NCBI GenBank assembly: GCA_030612505.1
Contig: JAUWNU010000008.1
Coordinates: 1-36,811, forward strand
DNA: 36,811 bases
From: Methanomassiliicoccales archaeon
Lineage (GTDB): Archaea > Thermoplasmatota > Thermoplasmata > SG8-5
Direction of reading: 5' to 3'
Shown here: positions 23,441 through 30,429 of the stretch, one piece after another
Position numbering within the stretch: position 1 is the first letter of the stretch
Layout: each line of letters begins with the position of its first letter
Translations under genes and position numbers: made by a program
The notes under the pieces: model-generated
What the model was told of the DNA's origin: nothing
Seen by the model: the letters and a program-made list of their open reading frames with translations, nothing else
Database searches by the model: none

Positions 23441-24416
23441 TGCACCTGATAAAGTATATCTGGACAATGTATCTCGTGAAACTGACTTCCTGCGTGATCC
23501 ACTTGAAAAAGTCTATAGATTACTTGAACTCCTAGGCACAATAACTTCAGCTCCAGACATTGAAGGTAAACTTGTGTTAAAAGGCGGTACAGCTCTTCAA
23601 TTCATTTATCTTGATTTCAAGAGGCTATCTGTTGATATTGATTTCAATTACATTGGAAGCCTGGATAGAGATGTGATGCAGGAAGAACGTGCAAAGATCT
23701 CTGATATGCTTTCCAAGATTTTCAAAGAATACGGCTATAATTTGGAAAGCAATATAAGGTCCTACGCAGAAGAACAATACGTGCTGGGCTACACCAACAG
23801 CGTAGGCAATAATGACAGAATCAAAGTGGATATCAATTACCTGGAAAGGCTGCCTGTCATGCCTGTTATCCAGAAGGAAGCAAAACATCCATTTGATATT
23901 TTGAAGATAAAGCCAATCCCAACATTCCAATATGAAGAAATTATCGCCCAGAAGACCAGGGCTCTAATTACCCGAGCAACACCCAGAGACCTGTATGATG
24001 TTCACCTCATATCACAAGGCACTGTACCATTTGACAGTGAATTATACAGGAAATTGACATTGTTTTATCTATCCCTGACCTCGGAAGACGTGAGAGAGAT
24101 GACCACTGAATTAATTACAGATATTGACGATCAGGATGTCAAGCGACACCTAGCCCCAATGCTCAGAAGACGAGATTATACCATAAATCTGGACAAGTTG
24201 AAGGGTTCTTGCTTGAAATTGGTTGAACCAATACTGACATTGACAGATGATGAGATTAAATTCTTTGGCAAATTTTATGGGAAAAAGGTCTTTGAACAGA
24301 AATTGCTCTTTGGCGATGTCAAACTGGATTTTGACCTCAGCACCCATCCTGGAGTACAATGGAGATTCCAAAACAAGGAGGCTTCAGTTGTTTTGGGTAA
24401 TGAAAGTAATGATTAG
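23433..24416 (+). CDS. abiEii: AbiEii-family nucleotidyltransferase toxin
   Basis: The 327-residue protein has the DUF1814 nucleotidyltransferase core: KLVLKGGTALQFIYLDFKRLSVDIDF holds the GG[ST] and DxD residues. Segments FQYEEIIAQKTRALITRATPRDLYDVHLI form the second conserved block (K...RA..R...D..D). Toxins of this family inactivate tRNA by nucleotide transfer. The start is a TTG at 23433 inside the antitoxin's end, with AGGTGATG at 23421-23428 as ribosome site, so toxin translation is coupled to antitoxin translation. Length is in the family range. Confidence 0.85.
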   Translation: MPSAPDKVYLDNVSRETDFLRDPLEKVYRLLELLGTITSAPDIEGKLVLKGGTALQFIYLDFKRLSVDIDFNYIGSLDRDVMQEERAKISDMLSKIFKEYGYNLESNIRSYAEEQYVLGYTNSVGNNDRIKVDINYLERLPVMPVIQKEAKHPFDILKIKPIPTFQYEEIIAQKTRALITRATPRDLYDVHLISQGTVPFDSELYRKLTLFYLSLTSEDVREMTTELITDIDDQDVKRHLAPMLRRRDYTINLDKLKGSCLKLVEPILTLTDDEIKFFGKFYGKKVFEQKLLFGDVKLDFDLSTHPGVQWRFQNKEASVVLGNESND

Positions 24417-24460
24417 GTAACGATTTATTTATCGGACATATATCAGACATAACGGACAAT

Positions 24461-25273
24461 CTATTCAGATATTTTACCATCCAAAAAATTAACATTTTGG
24501 ATTTCCGGTTTTCCATATTCTGCTCCACCAGTGAAAACCTTAATATTATCGCTTATCTTGATTGCTCCAGGACTGTGGGTATGGCCACATAAGACCGTTA
24601 AATGAGCACTCGGTCTATTTTTCATTATTTCCAACATCATCTCGCCCATTGCTTTGCAAGAGATGTGTGGCAAATAATCATCATTCGATATCGTCCCTAG
24701 ATGCCAGCATGATTCCTTGAATGGTGGAACATGTGTCAGGCAAATGACATTGTCAAACTCTAAGAATGCTGCCTCCAACTTTTCTTTCAAATGGTGTGTT
24801 GCAGTATCTCCGAGTTCATTCAGCTTATTGAATATCTTATCCTTGGAGAGTTTCTTGAAATCTTCTATCAACACATAATCATTCAACTGAACATGTGAAT
24901 TGAAGTAATCTCCAAATCGACCATCTGCCCAACTGCTATGTCCAACTAATGCAGTATTGTTGTCAATTTTAATTGGTCCAGATGTGTCTAGAAAATTTAG
25001 CGTAGATACATTTTGAGATAAATCTTCTATTTCTCCTCTTACAATATTCATTGAGCCATTGTAGAAATCATGATTTCCCAGAACAAAGTAAATATTGAAT
25101 TTGAGAGATTGTGCTAATCGATTCAAAAAAGAAACTATATCTTGTGCCTCTGCAATATCGCCGGTAATCAACAATGCATCCGGCTTCTCCTGTAGGAGTC
25201 TTTCAATGAATTTCTCAAATCGTAAATTATTCAGGAAACTCAGATGTATATCTGTGACCCAAATAATCTTCAT
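24461..25273 (-). CDS. Calcineurin-like metallophosphoesterase
   Basis: The 270-residue protein has all metal motifs in order: DIHL (residues 7-10), GDIAE, GNHDFY, a histidine in CLTHVPPF and CGHTHSPG near the C-terminus. Such enzymes cut phosphodiesters in nucleotides or DNA, as in the SbcD/Mre11 group, but there is no SbcC-type ATPase nearby. It overlaps the upstream exonuclease by one base and is clearly co-transcribed with it. The specific substrate cannot be inferred. Confidence 0.85.
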   Translation of the reverse strand: MKIIWVTDIHLSFLNNLRFEKFIERLLQEKPDALLITGDIAEAQDIVSFLNRLAQSLKFNIYFVLGNHDFYNGSMNIVRGEIEDLSQNVSTLNFLDTSGPIKIDNNTALVGHSSWADGRFGDYFNSHVQLNDYVLIEDFKKLSKDKIFNKLNELGDTATHHLKEKLEAAFLEFDNVICLTHVPPFKESCWHLGTISNDDYLPHISCKAMGEMMLEIMKNRPSAHLTVLCGHTHSPGAIKISDNIKVFTGGAEYGKPEIQNVNFLDGKISE

Positions 25274-25854
25274 TATTCATCACTTTCCCAAATCTTACCC
25301 CAGTCTGGATAATCTGTAAGCATTCTAGCAAGTATACTGGAGATATTTATGGCATCATCAACACCCCTATGATGAGTTCCAACCAGGGGAATATCTAGGA
25401 ATTCCATGGCCCTAGCCATTCCTCTGAACTTCTTTGTAGGTTTGTACAGCCTAGTATACTCTTTCTTAAGATTGATATGCCTATCTTCGAAAGGGTAAGG
25501 AGTCCCAAACTCCTTGCACTGGTATTCAAATTGTCTCTGATCGTAAAAGCCCCAGCTTCCCCAGACTCTCTCCTTCGACTTGAACCGCGTTTCCAGGAGT
25601 GAGCATGCATCTTCAAAATCTATCCCAGAAGCAGCCATTTCTGGGGTGATGCTGGTCAACTTAGTACAAAACTCCGTTACTTTTGTATTGACTGGCTTTA
25701 CTATAATGCCGTCGCTTTCAATAATCTCTTTTTTATTGATATCAAAGGAACAGATTCCAATCTCAATTATCTCTCCTCTATTTCCATCTGGAAACCCCCC
25801 CTCTTCGCAGGTGGCTTCAAGGTCAATTACCAAGACAATTGGGTTCGCACACAT
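25273..25854 (-). CDS. DEDDh-type 3'-5' exonuclease (DnaQ/ERI-1/KapD-like)
   Basis: The 193-residue protein starts with VLVIDLEATCEEGGFPDGNRGEIIEIG (exo I: D, E), has exo II in WGSWGFYDQRQFEYQCKEF (D) and exo III in GTHHRGVDDAINISSI (H, D). The DLEATC start and HxGxDDAxNI end resemble the ERI-1/KapD subgroup that trims RNA or single strands. It is followed directly by the phosphoesterase, giving a two-gene nucleic-acid-processing unit inside the island. Confidence 0.85.
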   Translation of the reverse strand: MCANPIVLVIDLEATCEEGGFPDGNRGEIIEIGICSFDINKKEIIESDGIIVKPVNTKVTEFCTKLTSITPEMAASGIDFEDACSLLETRFKSKERVWGSWGFYDQRQFEYQCKEFGTPYPFEDRHINLKKEYTRLYKPTKKFRGMARAMEFLDIPLVGTHHRGVDDAINISSILARMLTDYPDWGKIWESDE

Positions 25855-26015
25855 AATGCTGGATTGTTAAGCTTTGATAAAAGATTATTGATGTATCATG
25901 TCATAGGCTTCCTAATCCAAATTATCAACAGCATAAGAACCAAGCTCCTTCTCCCCAGACACCGGACAATAACACAACTGAGGGTACCTCTCATAACAAC
26001 CCTTTCCCAGACTCA

Positions 26016-26279
26016 TTAACACACCCTAACCACCCCCAACCCCCTCCTAGTAACCAACCAAACCTTCCTCCTCCTCTTACCCCCAACCACATACACCAAC
26101 CTACTCTCAACCAACTCCCTACCTACCAAGTCCTTCAAAACCAAACTACAGTGAGCCCTACTAATCCCAACACCCTCAGCAATACCGTCCTGAGTCAAGG
26201 AAAAAGGAGCAACATACTCATGCTGCTCCGGATCAAAACCTCCAAGATACTTCAAAACAAGGACCCATTTAGCAGTCAT
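26016..26279 (-). CDS. Winged-helix protein with strand-skewed coding sequence
   Basis: About 87 residues from the ATG at 26279 (MTAKWVLVLKYLGG...). The segment PFSLTQDGIAEGVGISRAHCSLVLKDLVGRELVESRLVYV followed by KRRRKVWLVTRRG is a winged helix of the MarR/ArsR kind. ATG codons at 26285 and 26306 are further options. It overlaps the upstream gene's end by about 11 bases. The C-terminal half is written almost without C on the coding strand (only one G on the + strand between 26016 and 26128), giving unusual codon use. Confidence 0.65.
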   Translation of the reverse strand: MTAKWVLVLKYLGGFDPEQHEYVAPFSLTQDGIAEGVGISRAHCSLVLKDLVGRELVESRLVYVVGGKRRRKVWLVTRRGLGVVRVC

Positions 26280-26598
26280 CAACATCACTCCTGCCAACTG
26301 AATCATTCAAGGCTTTCCACTCAATATATGCTTTAGAACCATAGGCACTAACAACTTCATTCAAAAACACCCCTACTTCCTGGGTATCCGGGGCACAGAT
26401 ACCGACTATATCGCGAGTGTGGTCTTTCAACCCTAAAAGTGTGGCATCCTTATCAGTTTTACATCGAATGACAGTAATAGAATGATAGCCAGTCATTCGA
26501 TGACGTTCAAGGATGCCTAACTGTATTCTTAGGGTTGGAAGCCCCTTGACTGAACTATTCTCGCCCTTCAAGCGAGACATGTTCAGTAATTTTCTCAC
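26269..26598 (-). CDS. Unrecognised 109-residue protein
   Basis: The protein (GTG start at 26598, or ATG at 26580 preceded at some distance by GGTGAG) contains a mixed alpha/beta core: GYHSITVIRCKTDKDATLLG, DIVGICAPDTQEVGVFLNEV. It overlaps the winged-helix gene downstream, which suggests coupling. It lacks obvious catalytic motifs, membrane segments or cysteine pairs. I do not recognise a family; confidence rests on the overlap with a real gene and normal composition. Confidence 0.5.
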   Translation of the reverse strand: MRKLLNMSRLKGENSSVKGLPTLRIQLGILERHRMTGYHSITVIRCKTDKDATLLGLKDHTRDIVGICAPDTQEVGVFLNEVVSAYGSKAYIEWKALNDSVGRSDVDDC

Positions 26599-26853
26599 CA
26601 GTTCATAGGGAGAAATTTACCTTAGGAACTGAAGACCTGGCTTATTCTAATCAGCTTACAATCGGCAGACTAATTATCAGAATCAACTAAACGAAAATTA
26701 TTAAGTTTCAGCTACTGCGTTAAACGTCTTAGCATAGCTGGGCCTTATGGTTTTGGTTCATTCAGTTAAGCACTACAATACTTTCATTGACCCATTGAGA
26801 AGACTAAATATAGATACTCCATATTACCATTGTTAAAACAGGAAAGATTTTCC

Positions 26854-28548
26854 ATGGTTAAAAAAAAAATATTGTTACCTTTTCGTTACCCTGGCGGAAA
26901 ATATTATGCTCTCAAATTATTACGTCCATTTTGGACTGCTGTAGAGCATGATGAATATAGAGAACCTATGGTTGGAGGCGGCTCTGTTTTCTTTGCTAAA
27001 GATAAGGTCAAACATAATTGGATTAATGACCTGCATGATGATTTGATTATAACTTACAAAGCCATGAGAGACCCAGATTTAAGAGAAGAACTAATTAATT
27101 TGATTTCAAATGAGCAGGCAACGAAAGAAAGACACAAAGAAATTAAAGAATTTCAACCAAACAATGAGTTAGAAATTGCATATAAATACTATTATCTCAA
27201 CAGAACGTCATTTAGTGGTAAAATGAAGTCTCCAGCATGGGGCTATAGGCCAGTAAGAAGTTTGCCTCCAGAAAGATGGAAAGAAAGAATACTTCCTTGC
27301 GGAGAGAAACTTATGGGTGTTGATATTACAAATTTAGATTATGATGAGGTGATTCAATCACCAGCTAAAGAAAATAGGGTATTGATGTTTCTTGATCCAC
27401 CATATTATAAAGCAAAACAAGAAAGCCATTATGTTTGTCCATTCAAAAAAGAAGACCACATAAGATTGATGAAATCATTAAAAAATACTGAGCATAAGTT
27501 TTTTCTAACCTATGATGACGTAGAAGAAGTACGCCAATTATATGATTGGGCTTACATATACCCAATAAACTTTTTCTATAGGTTAGATAATTCTCAAGAT
27601 AATAAAGGTAACAGAAACCTTGGATTTGAATTGGTAATTACTAATTATGAAATGAAATCTGAAAACTCTCAATTAGGTTTATTAGATTTCAATGTTGAAA
27701 TCAGCAATGGAATAACCAAAAATAATGAGACTGGCAAAAAAGTAGATACCAATAAAAAAGTAAAATCACCATTTCGATTTCCAGGAAGTAAAGCACAGGC
27801 GATTAAGTTTATTCGCCCATTTTGGGAATCGGCACTACATGATGAATTTAGAGAGCCTTTCATAGGGGGAGGGGCTGTTTTTTTCGCAAAACCTAAAGTT
27901 GAGTTTAATTGGATTAATGATATTGATAATGATTTGATTACAACATATAAGACTATGGCAGACTCTCAGTTACGGAAAAAACTAATTGAAAAAGTTTCAA
28001 AAGAAGTTGCAACAAGAGAAAGACATATTGAAATGAAATCCTGGCAACCGAAAGATAAGCTAGATATTGCATATCGCTATTACTATCTAAACAGAACCTC
28101 ATATAGTGGAATTATGAAAAAGCCAGCATGGGGTTATCACCCAACCAAGAGTGTACCACCAGAACGCTGGGGGTCACGAATTGACATTGCCGGAAAAAAG
28201 CTACAAGGCGTTAAGATAACATCTTTAGACTATCATGATATTATCGAAGCTCCGCCACAAAAAAGGAATGTTTTCATGTTTGTTGACCCTCCTTATTTCG
28301 AGGCGGATCAAAAAAGAGCCTACGAATATTATTTCAAAGAAAATGACCATATTGAACTATGTGAAGTATTAAAGAAAACAAAACATAAGTTTTGCCTAAC
28401 TTATGATAATTGCCAACCCATTCAAGACATGTATTCTTGGGCCAATTTGTACCCAGTTTCCTGGAGATACCACACAGCTAATTCCAAAAAAGCTGAAAGA
28501 AAGATGGGTAACGAATTGATTATATCTAATTTTAAAGGATTCTTATGA
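26854..28548 (+). CDS. Tandem-fused Dam/D12-class adenine-N6 DNA methyltransferase
   Basis: This 564-residue protein is two complete D12-class methylases in a row, each about 270 residues. Domain 1 has FRYPGGK (10-16), REPMVGGGSVFF (36-47), NDLHDDLI (58-65) and DPPYY (181-185). Domain 2 has FRFPGSK (307-313), REPFIGGGAVFF (333-344), NDIDNDLI (355-362) and DPPYF (478-482). All SAM and catalytic motifs are intact in both, so each half can probably methylate adenine, one per strand of an asymmetric site, as in M.FokI. The ATG at 26854 is preferred; a TTG at 26830 in the same frame is possible. It converges on and overlaps the end of the nuclease gene by six bases. Confidence 0.88.
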   Translation: MVKKKILLPFRYPGGKYYALKLLRPFWTAVEHDEYREPMVGGGSVFFAKDKVKHNWINDLHDDLIITYKAMRDPDLREELINLISNEQATKERHKEIKEFQPNNELEIAYKYYYLNRTSFSGKMKSPAWGYRPVRSLPPERWKERILPCGEKLMGVDITNLDYDEVIQSPAKENRVLMFLDPPYYKAKQESHYVCPFKKEDHIRLMKSLKNTEHKFFLTYDDVEEVRQLYDWAYIYPINFFYRLDNSQDNKGNRNLGFELVITNYEMKSENSQLGLLDFNVEISNGITKNNETGKKVDTNKKVKSPFRFPGSKAQAIKFIRPFWESALHDEFREPFIGGGAVFFAKPKVEFNWINDIDNDLITTYKTMADSQLRKKLIEKVSKEVATRERHIEMKSWQPKDKLDIAYRYYYLNRTSYSGIMKKPAWGYHPTKSVPPERWGSRIDIAGKKLQGVKITSLDYHDIIEAPPQKRNVFMFVDPPYFEADQKRAYEYYFKENDHIELCEVLKKTKHKFCLTYDNCQPIQDMYSWANLYPVSWRYHTANSKKAERKMGNELIISNFKGFL

Positions 28549-29814
28549 AAAATCATCCGGTATCCAGTCTAAAATAAAAGGGCCTACATTTCTAAAAATG
28601 GAACCTTTTGGTATAGTATCAAAACCTTTGTAAGTTGTATAGCTTTTCAAATCTGGAAGCAATTCAATATTGCCTGTTTGTTTATTGTATTTTGTTCTTA
28701 GTTTTATATTAGGGTAAACTACATTATTAAACTCAGGCATATTCCATTTTTTATTTCCCCAACCTTTGTCTTTATTTTTATCTCCCTTATTAATCAAATA
28801 ATGAAGAGGAAGGTCCGCCATCGAAATATATACAAAATGTAAGCCATCTTTGATATTATATTTTTTATGAATTTGGTCGCGAGAAATAATAATCACAACA
28901 TAATCAAAATAGGTTTTTTTGTATCCTCTTTCAGGAAATTGTCCATGCGTTCCCATAACTTCGACACCAATTGTATAATTATCTGAATTACACATATTCT
29001 TAGATGTTCCCTTAGCTTGGACCTTGATTTTTTCATTTTTACTATTAGTAACAATGAAATCATATTTTGGATATGACTCTTTAGGTCTTGTAATAGCATA
29101 TCCATTTTTAATTAAATTTTCAATAACCCAGTGTTCTTTTAAATTGCCCTTTAATCCCATTACTGCAGCCCGAAAATATTCTGGCTTACATAGGGTCTCA
29201 ATAATATCATAGTCCATAAGATATGTTTCATTGGACAAACAAGGTAACAAACTCTCGGTTGGAGGGTGCCTCTCGTCTAAACAAACGCCTTTAAATTCTG
29301 GAAATCCTATCAAATCCCAACGATTCAACCATTTTGAATTCCAATCAAATTTTGCCGGATCTGCAAGGTATCCTGGCCATCTACTATTTTCAGGAATTTC
29401 ATCATATGGTATTATAAGAATTCCGCTGTTTGGGTGAAATACTACTAAGAAATCGAATGTTGGTTTATTTTTTGAATACAGATTATTTGGTCTTGTTTCA
29501 TCACCATGTGTCTTATGAAGTGCCACACCTACAGTTCTATTATTGGTCGTTGAACCACGATCAATTGTTTTTAATTGGAGTTCATATCCATTTATGAATA
29601 AGTCTATATCGCTGTCTCCAACACCAGCGCGCACTGTTGCACTTGTCGAAATTTTTTTTATTAATTTAGAAAATAAAGTTTCAAAGCACACACCTTTAAT
29701 TGGTCTCAGAATATTTGCATCACTACATGCAACCTGGTCAATTGTTGACCAAGGAACATTTCTAATCTCGATAATATCCCAAAAATTATCTGCAAGTCCA
29801 GTAGAAATTCCCAT
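28543..29814 (-). CDS. Probable restriction endonuclease with two PD-(D/E)XK-like domains
   Basis: The 423-residue protein shows an internal repeat. Unit 1: GDSDIDLFINGYELQLKT (D71, E78, Q80-x-K82), then TVGVALHKTHG (94-104) and FDFLVVF (120-126). Unit 2: YDFIVTNSKNEKIKVQAKGT (D252, Q266-x-K268), then TIGVEVMGTHG (281-291) and FDYVVIII (303-310). The D...QxK order is that of PD-(D/E)XK nucleases. The unit order, the shared THG and the fD(F/Y)xVV strand argue for duplication. Being convergent with a methylase and divergent from a small regulator, it is best read as the nuclease of a restriction-modification system. A TATA-like TTTAAAATATAG about 28 bases upstream suggests a leaderless transcript. 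The family itself is not one I can name. Confidence 0.65.
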   Translation of the reverse strand: MGISTGLADNFWDIIEIRNVPWSTIDQVACSDANILRPIKGVCFETLFSKLIKKISTSATVRAGVGDSDIDLFINGYELQLKTIDRGSTTNNRTVGVALHKTHGDETRPNNLYSKNKPTFDFLVVFHPNSGILIIPYDEIPENSRWPGYLADPAKFDWNSKWLNRWDLIGFPEFKGVCLDERHPPTESLLPCLSNETYLMDYDIIETLCKPEYFRAAVMGLKGNLKEHWVIENLIKNGYAITRPKESYPKYDFIVTNSKNEKIKVQAKGTSKNMCNSDNYTIGVEVMGTHGQFPERGYKKTYFDYVVIIISRDQIHKKYNIKDGLHFVYISMADLPLHYLINKGDKNKDKGWGNKKWNMPEFNNVVYPNIKLRTKYNKQTGNIELLPDLKSYTTYKGFDTIPKGSIFRNVGPFILDWIPDDFS

Positions 29815-29837
29815 GTAGCCAAATAAAATAGCTATAC

Positions 29838-29906
29838 TATATTTTAAAAAGTGTCGCTTATTTAGGCGACATATCGTTTAATATGACGACCATATTTTAG
29901 TGGTCG
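29838..29906. promoter_or_regulatory. Divergent promoter with two operator-like inverted repeats
   Basis: Between the nuclease (leftward) and the winged-helix gene (rightward) lie two TATA boxes: 29838-29848 leftward and TTTAATAT at 29877-29884 rightward, each about 27-28 bases from its ATG. Inverted repeat 1 (GTCGC 29853-29857 / GCGAC 29866-29870) lies between them. Inverted repeat 2 (CGACCA 29887-29892 / TGGTCG 29901-29906) ends right at the regulator's start codon. Both have an 8-base spacer and share a CGAC half-site. Confidence 0.6.
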
Positions 29907-30191
29907 ATGGTACTTCAGATTGATAAAGTATCGAAGGCAATAAACTCAAAAAATAGAAGAAAAATATTGTCAATTCTATGCAACCAACCAATGTCAGCTT
30001 CAGAGCTATATCAAAGCCTAGGTAAAGATGCCCCATCATATAGACAGTCTGTAAATAAAGCCTTGGAAATTTTAAAAGATGCAGAATTAGTTGAAAAATA
30101 CTATTCTGAAGAGAAAAAAGCAATATGTTATAATGTCATTTCAAAACAAATCGTAATATCATTACTTGAAATGGAGGTAGAGGGAAAATAA
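29907..30191 (+). CDS. Small winged-helix regulator of the restriction-modification locus
   Basis: The 94-residue protein (SKAINSKNRRKILSILCNQPMSASELYQSLGKDAPSYRQSVNKALEILKDAELVEKYY...) is an ArsR-like winged helix. It is divergently transcribed from the nuclease over a region with two inverted repeats, so it probably controls the nuclease and itself, acting like the controller (C) proteins of bacterial restriction systems, which however are of the XRE helix-turn-helix type. The leaderless start at 29907 is supported by a TATA box centred 27 bases upstream. Confidence 0.75.
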   Translation: MVLQIDKVSKAINSKNRRKILSILCNQPMSASELYQSLGKDAPSYRQSVNKALEILKDAELVEKYYSEEKKAICYNVISKQIVISLLEMEVEGK

Positions 30192-30197
30192 TAATTC

Positions 30198-30392
30198 GTA
30201 AGGGCCGCCGGAAGAAGGCTCGAGCGAATCACTCTAAGAGTGAGACGAGGTCAAGGACCTGGCCATGAGTAGAATGGCAGGCTACTCTGTGGTATAAATA
30301 AAGTAGTAGTCTATCTTACTGCTTCACTCAATACAGTGCTTACTATGGGTGTTGTACAAAGAATAGAACACAGAGGTAGGAGCCTCCGTGTC
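30198..30392 (+). ncRNA. GC-rich hairpin-dense element, candidate structured RNA
   Basis: The 237-base gap before the STAND gene contains at least five hairpins in a row: CTCG..TCACTC-TAA-GAGTGA..CGAG (30219-30249), AGGTC-AAG-GACCT (30248-30260), GAGTAG...CTACTC (30267-30287), AAGTAGTA...TACTGCTT (30301-30324) and ACACAGAGG...CCTCCGTGT (30368-30391, one mismatch). The first 100 bases are markedly richer in G and C than the surrounding AT-rich genes. No open frame of note crosses it. It may be a non-coding RNA or the remains of a palindrome-bearing mobile element. I could not match it to RNase P, SRP or other known RNAs. Strand is assumed from the neighbours. Confidence 0.4.
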
Positions 30393-30394
30393 AA

Positions 30395-30429
30395 TTTATA
30401 TAAATAATCAGCCCTATCTTGTAGTATTA
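30395..30429 (+). promoter_or_regulatory. TATA promoter of the STAND gene (leaderless)
   Basis: TTTATATAAATA at 30395-30406 is centred about 27-28 bases before the ATG at 30429, with no ribosome site between. The STAND gene therefore has its own promoter just after the hairpin-rich element. Confidence 0.6.

Noticed and set aside
26021-26050. Intramolecular G-quadruplex on the minus strand
   Set aside because: Only three runs of three or more G lie close together; a fourth is too distant for a confident call.
30198-30392. RNase P RNA or SRP RNA
   Set aside because: The conserved segments of either RNA (RNase P CR-I/CR-V, SRP GGAAG tetraloop region) are not present, though the region is clearly structured.
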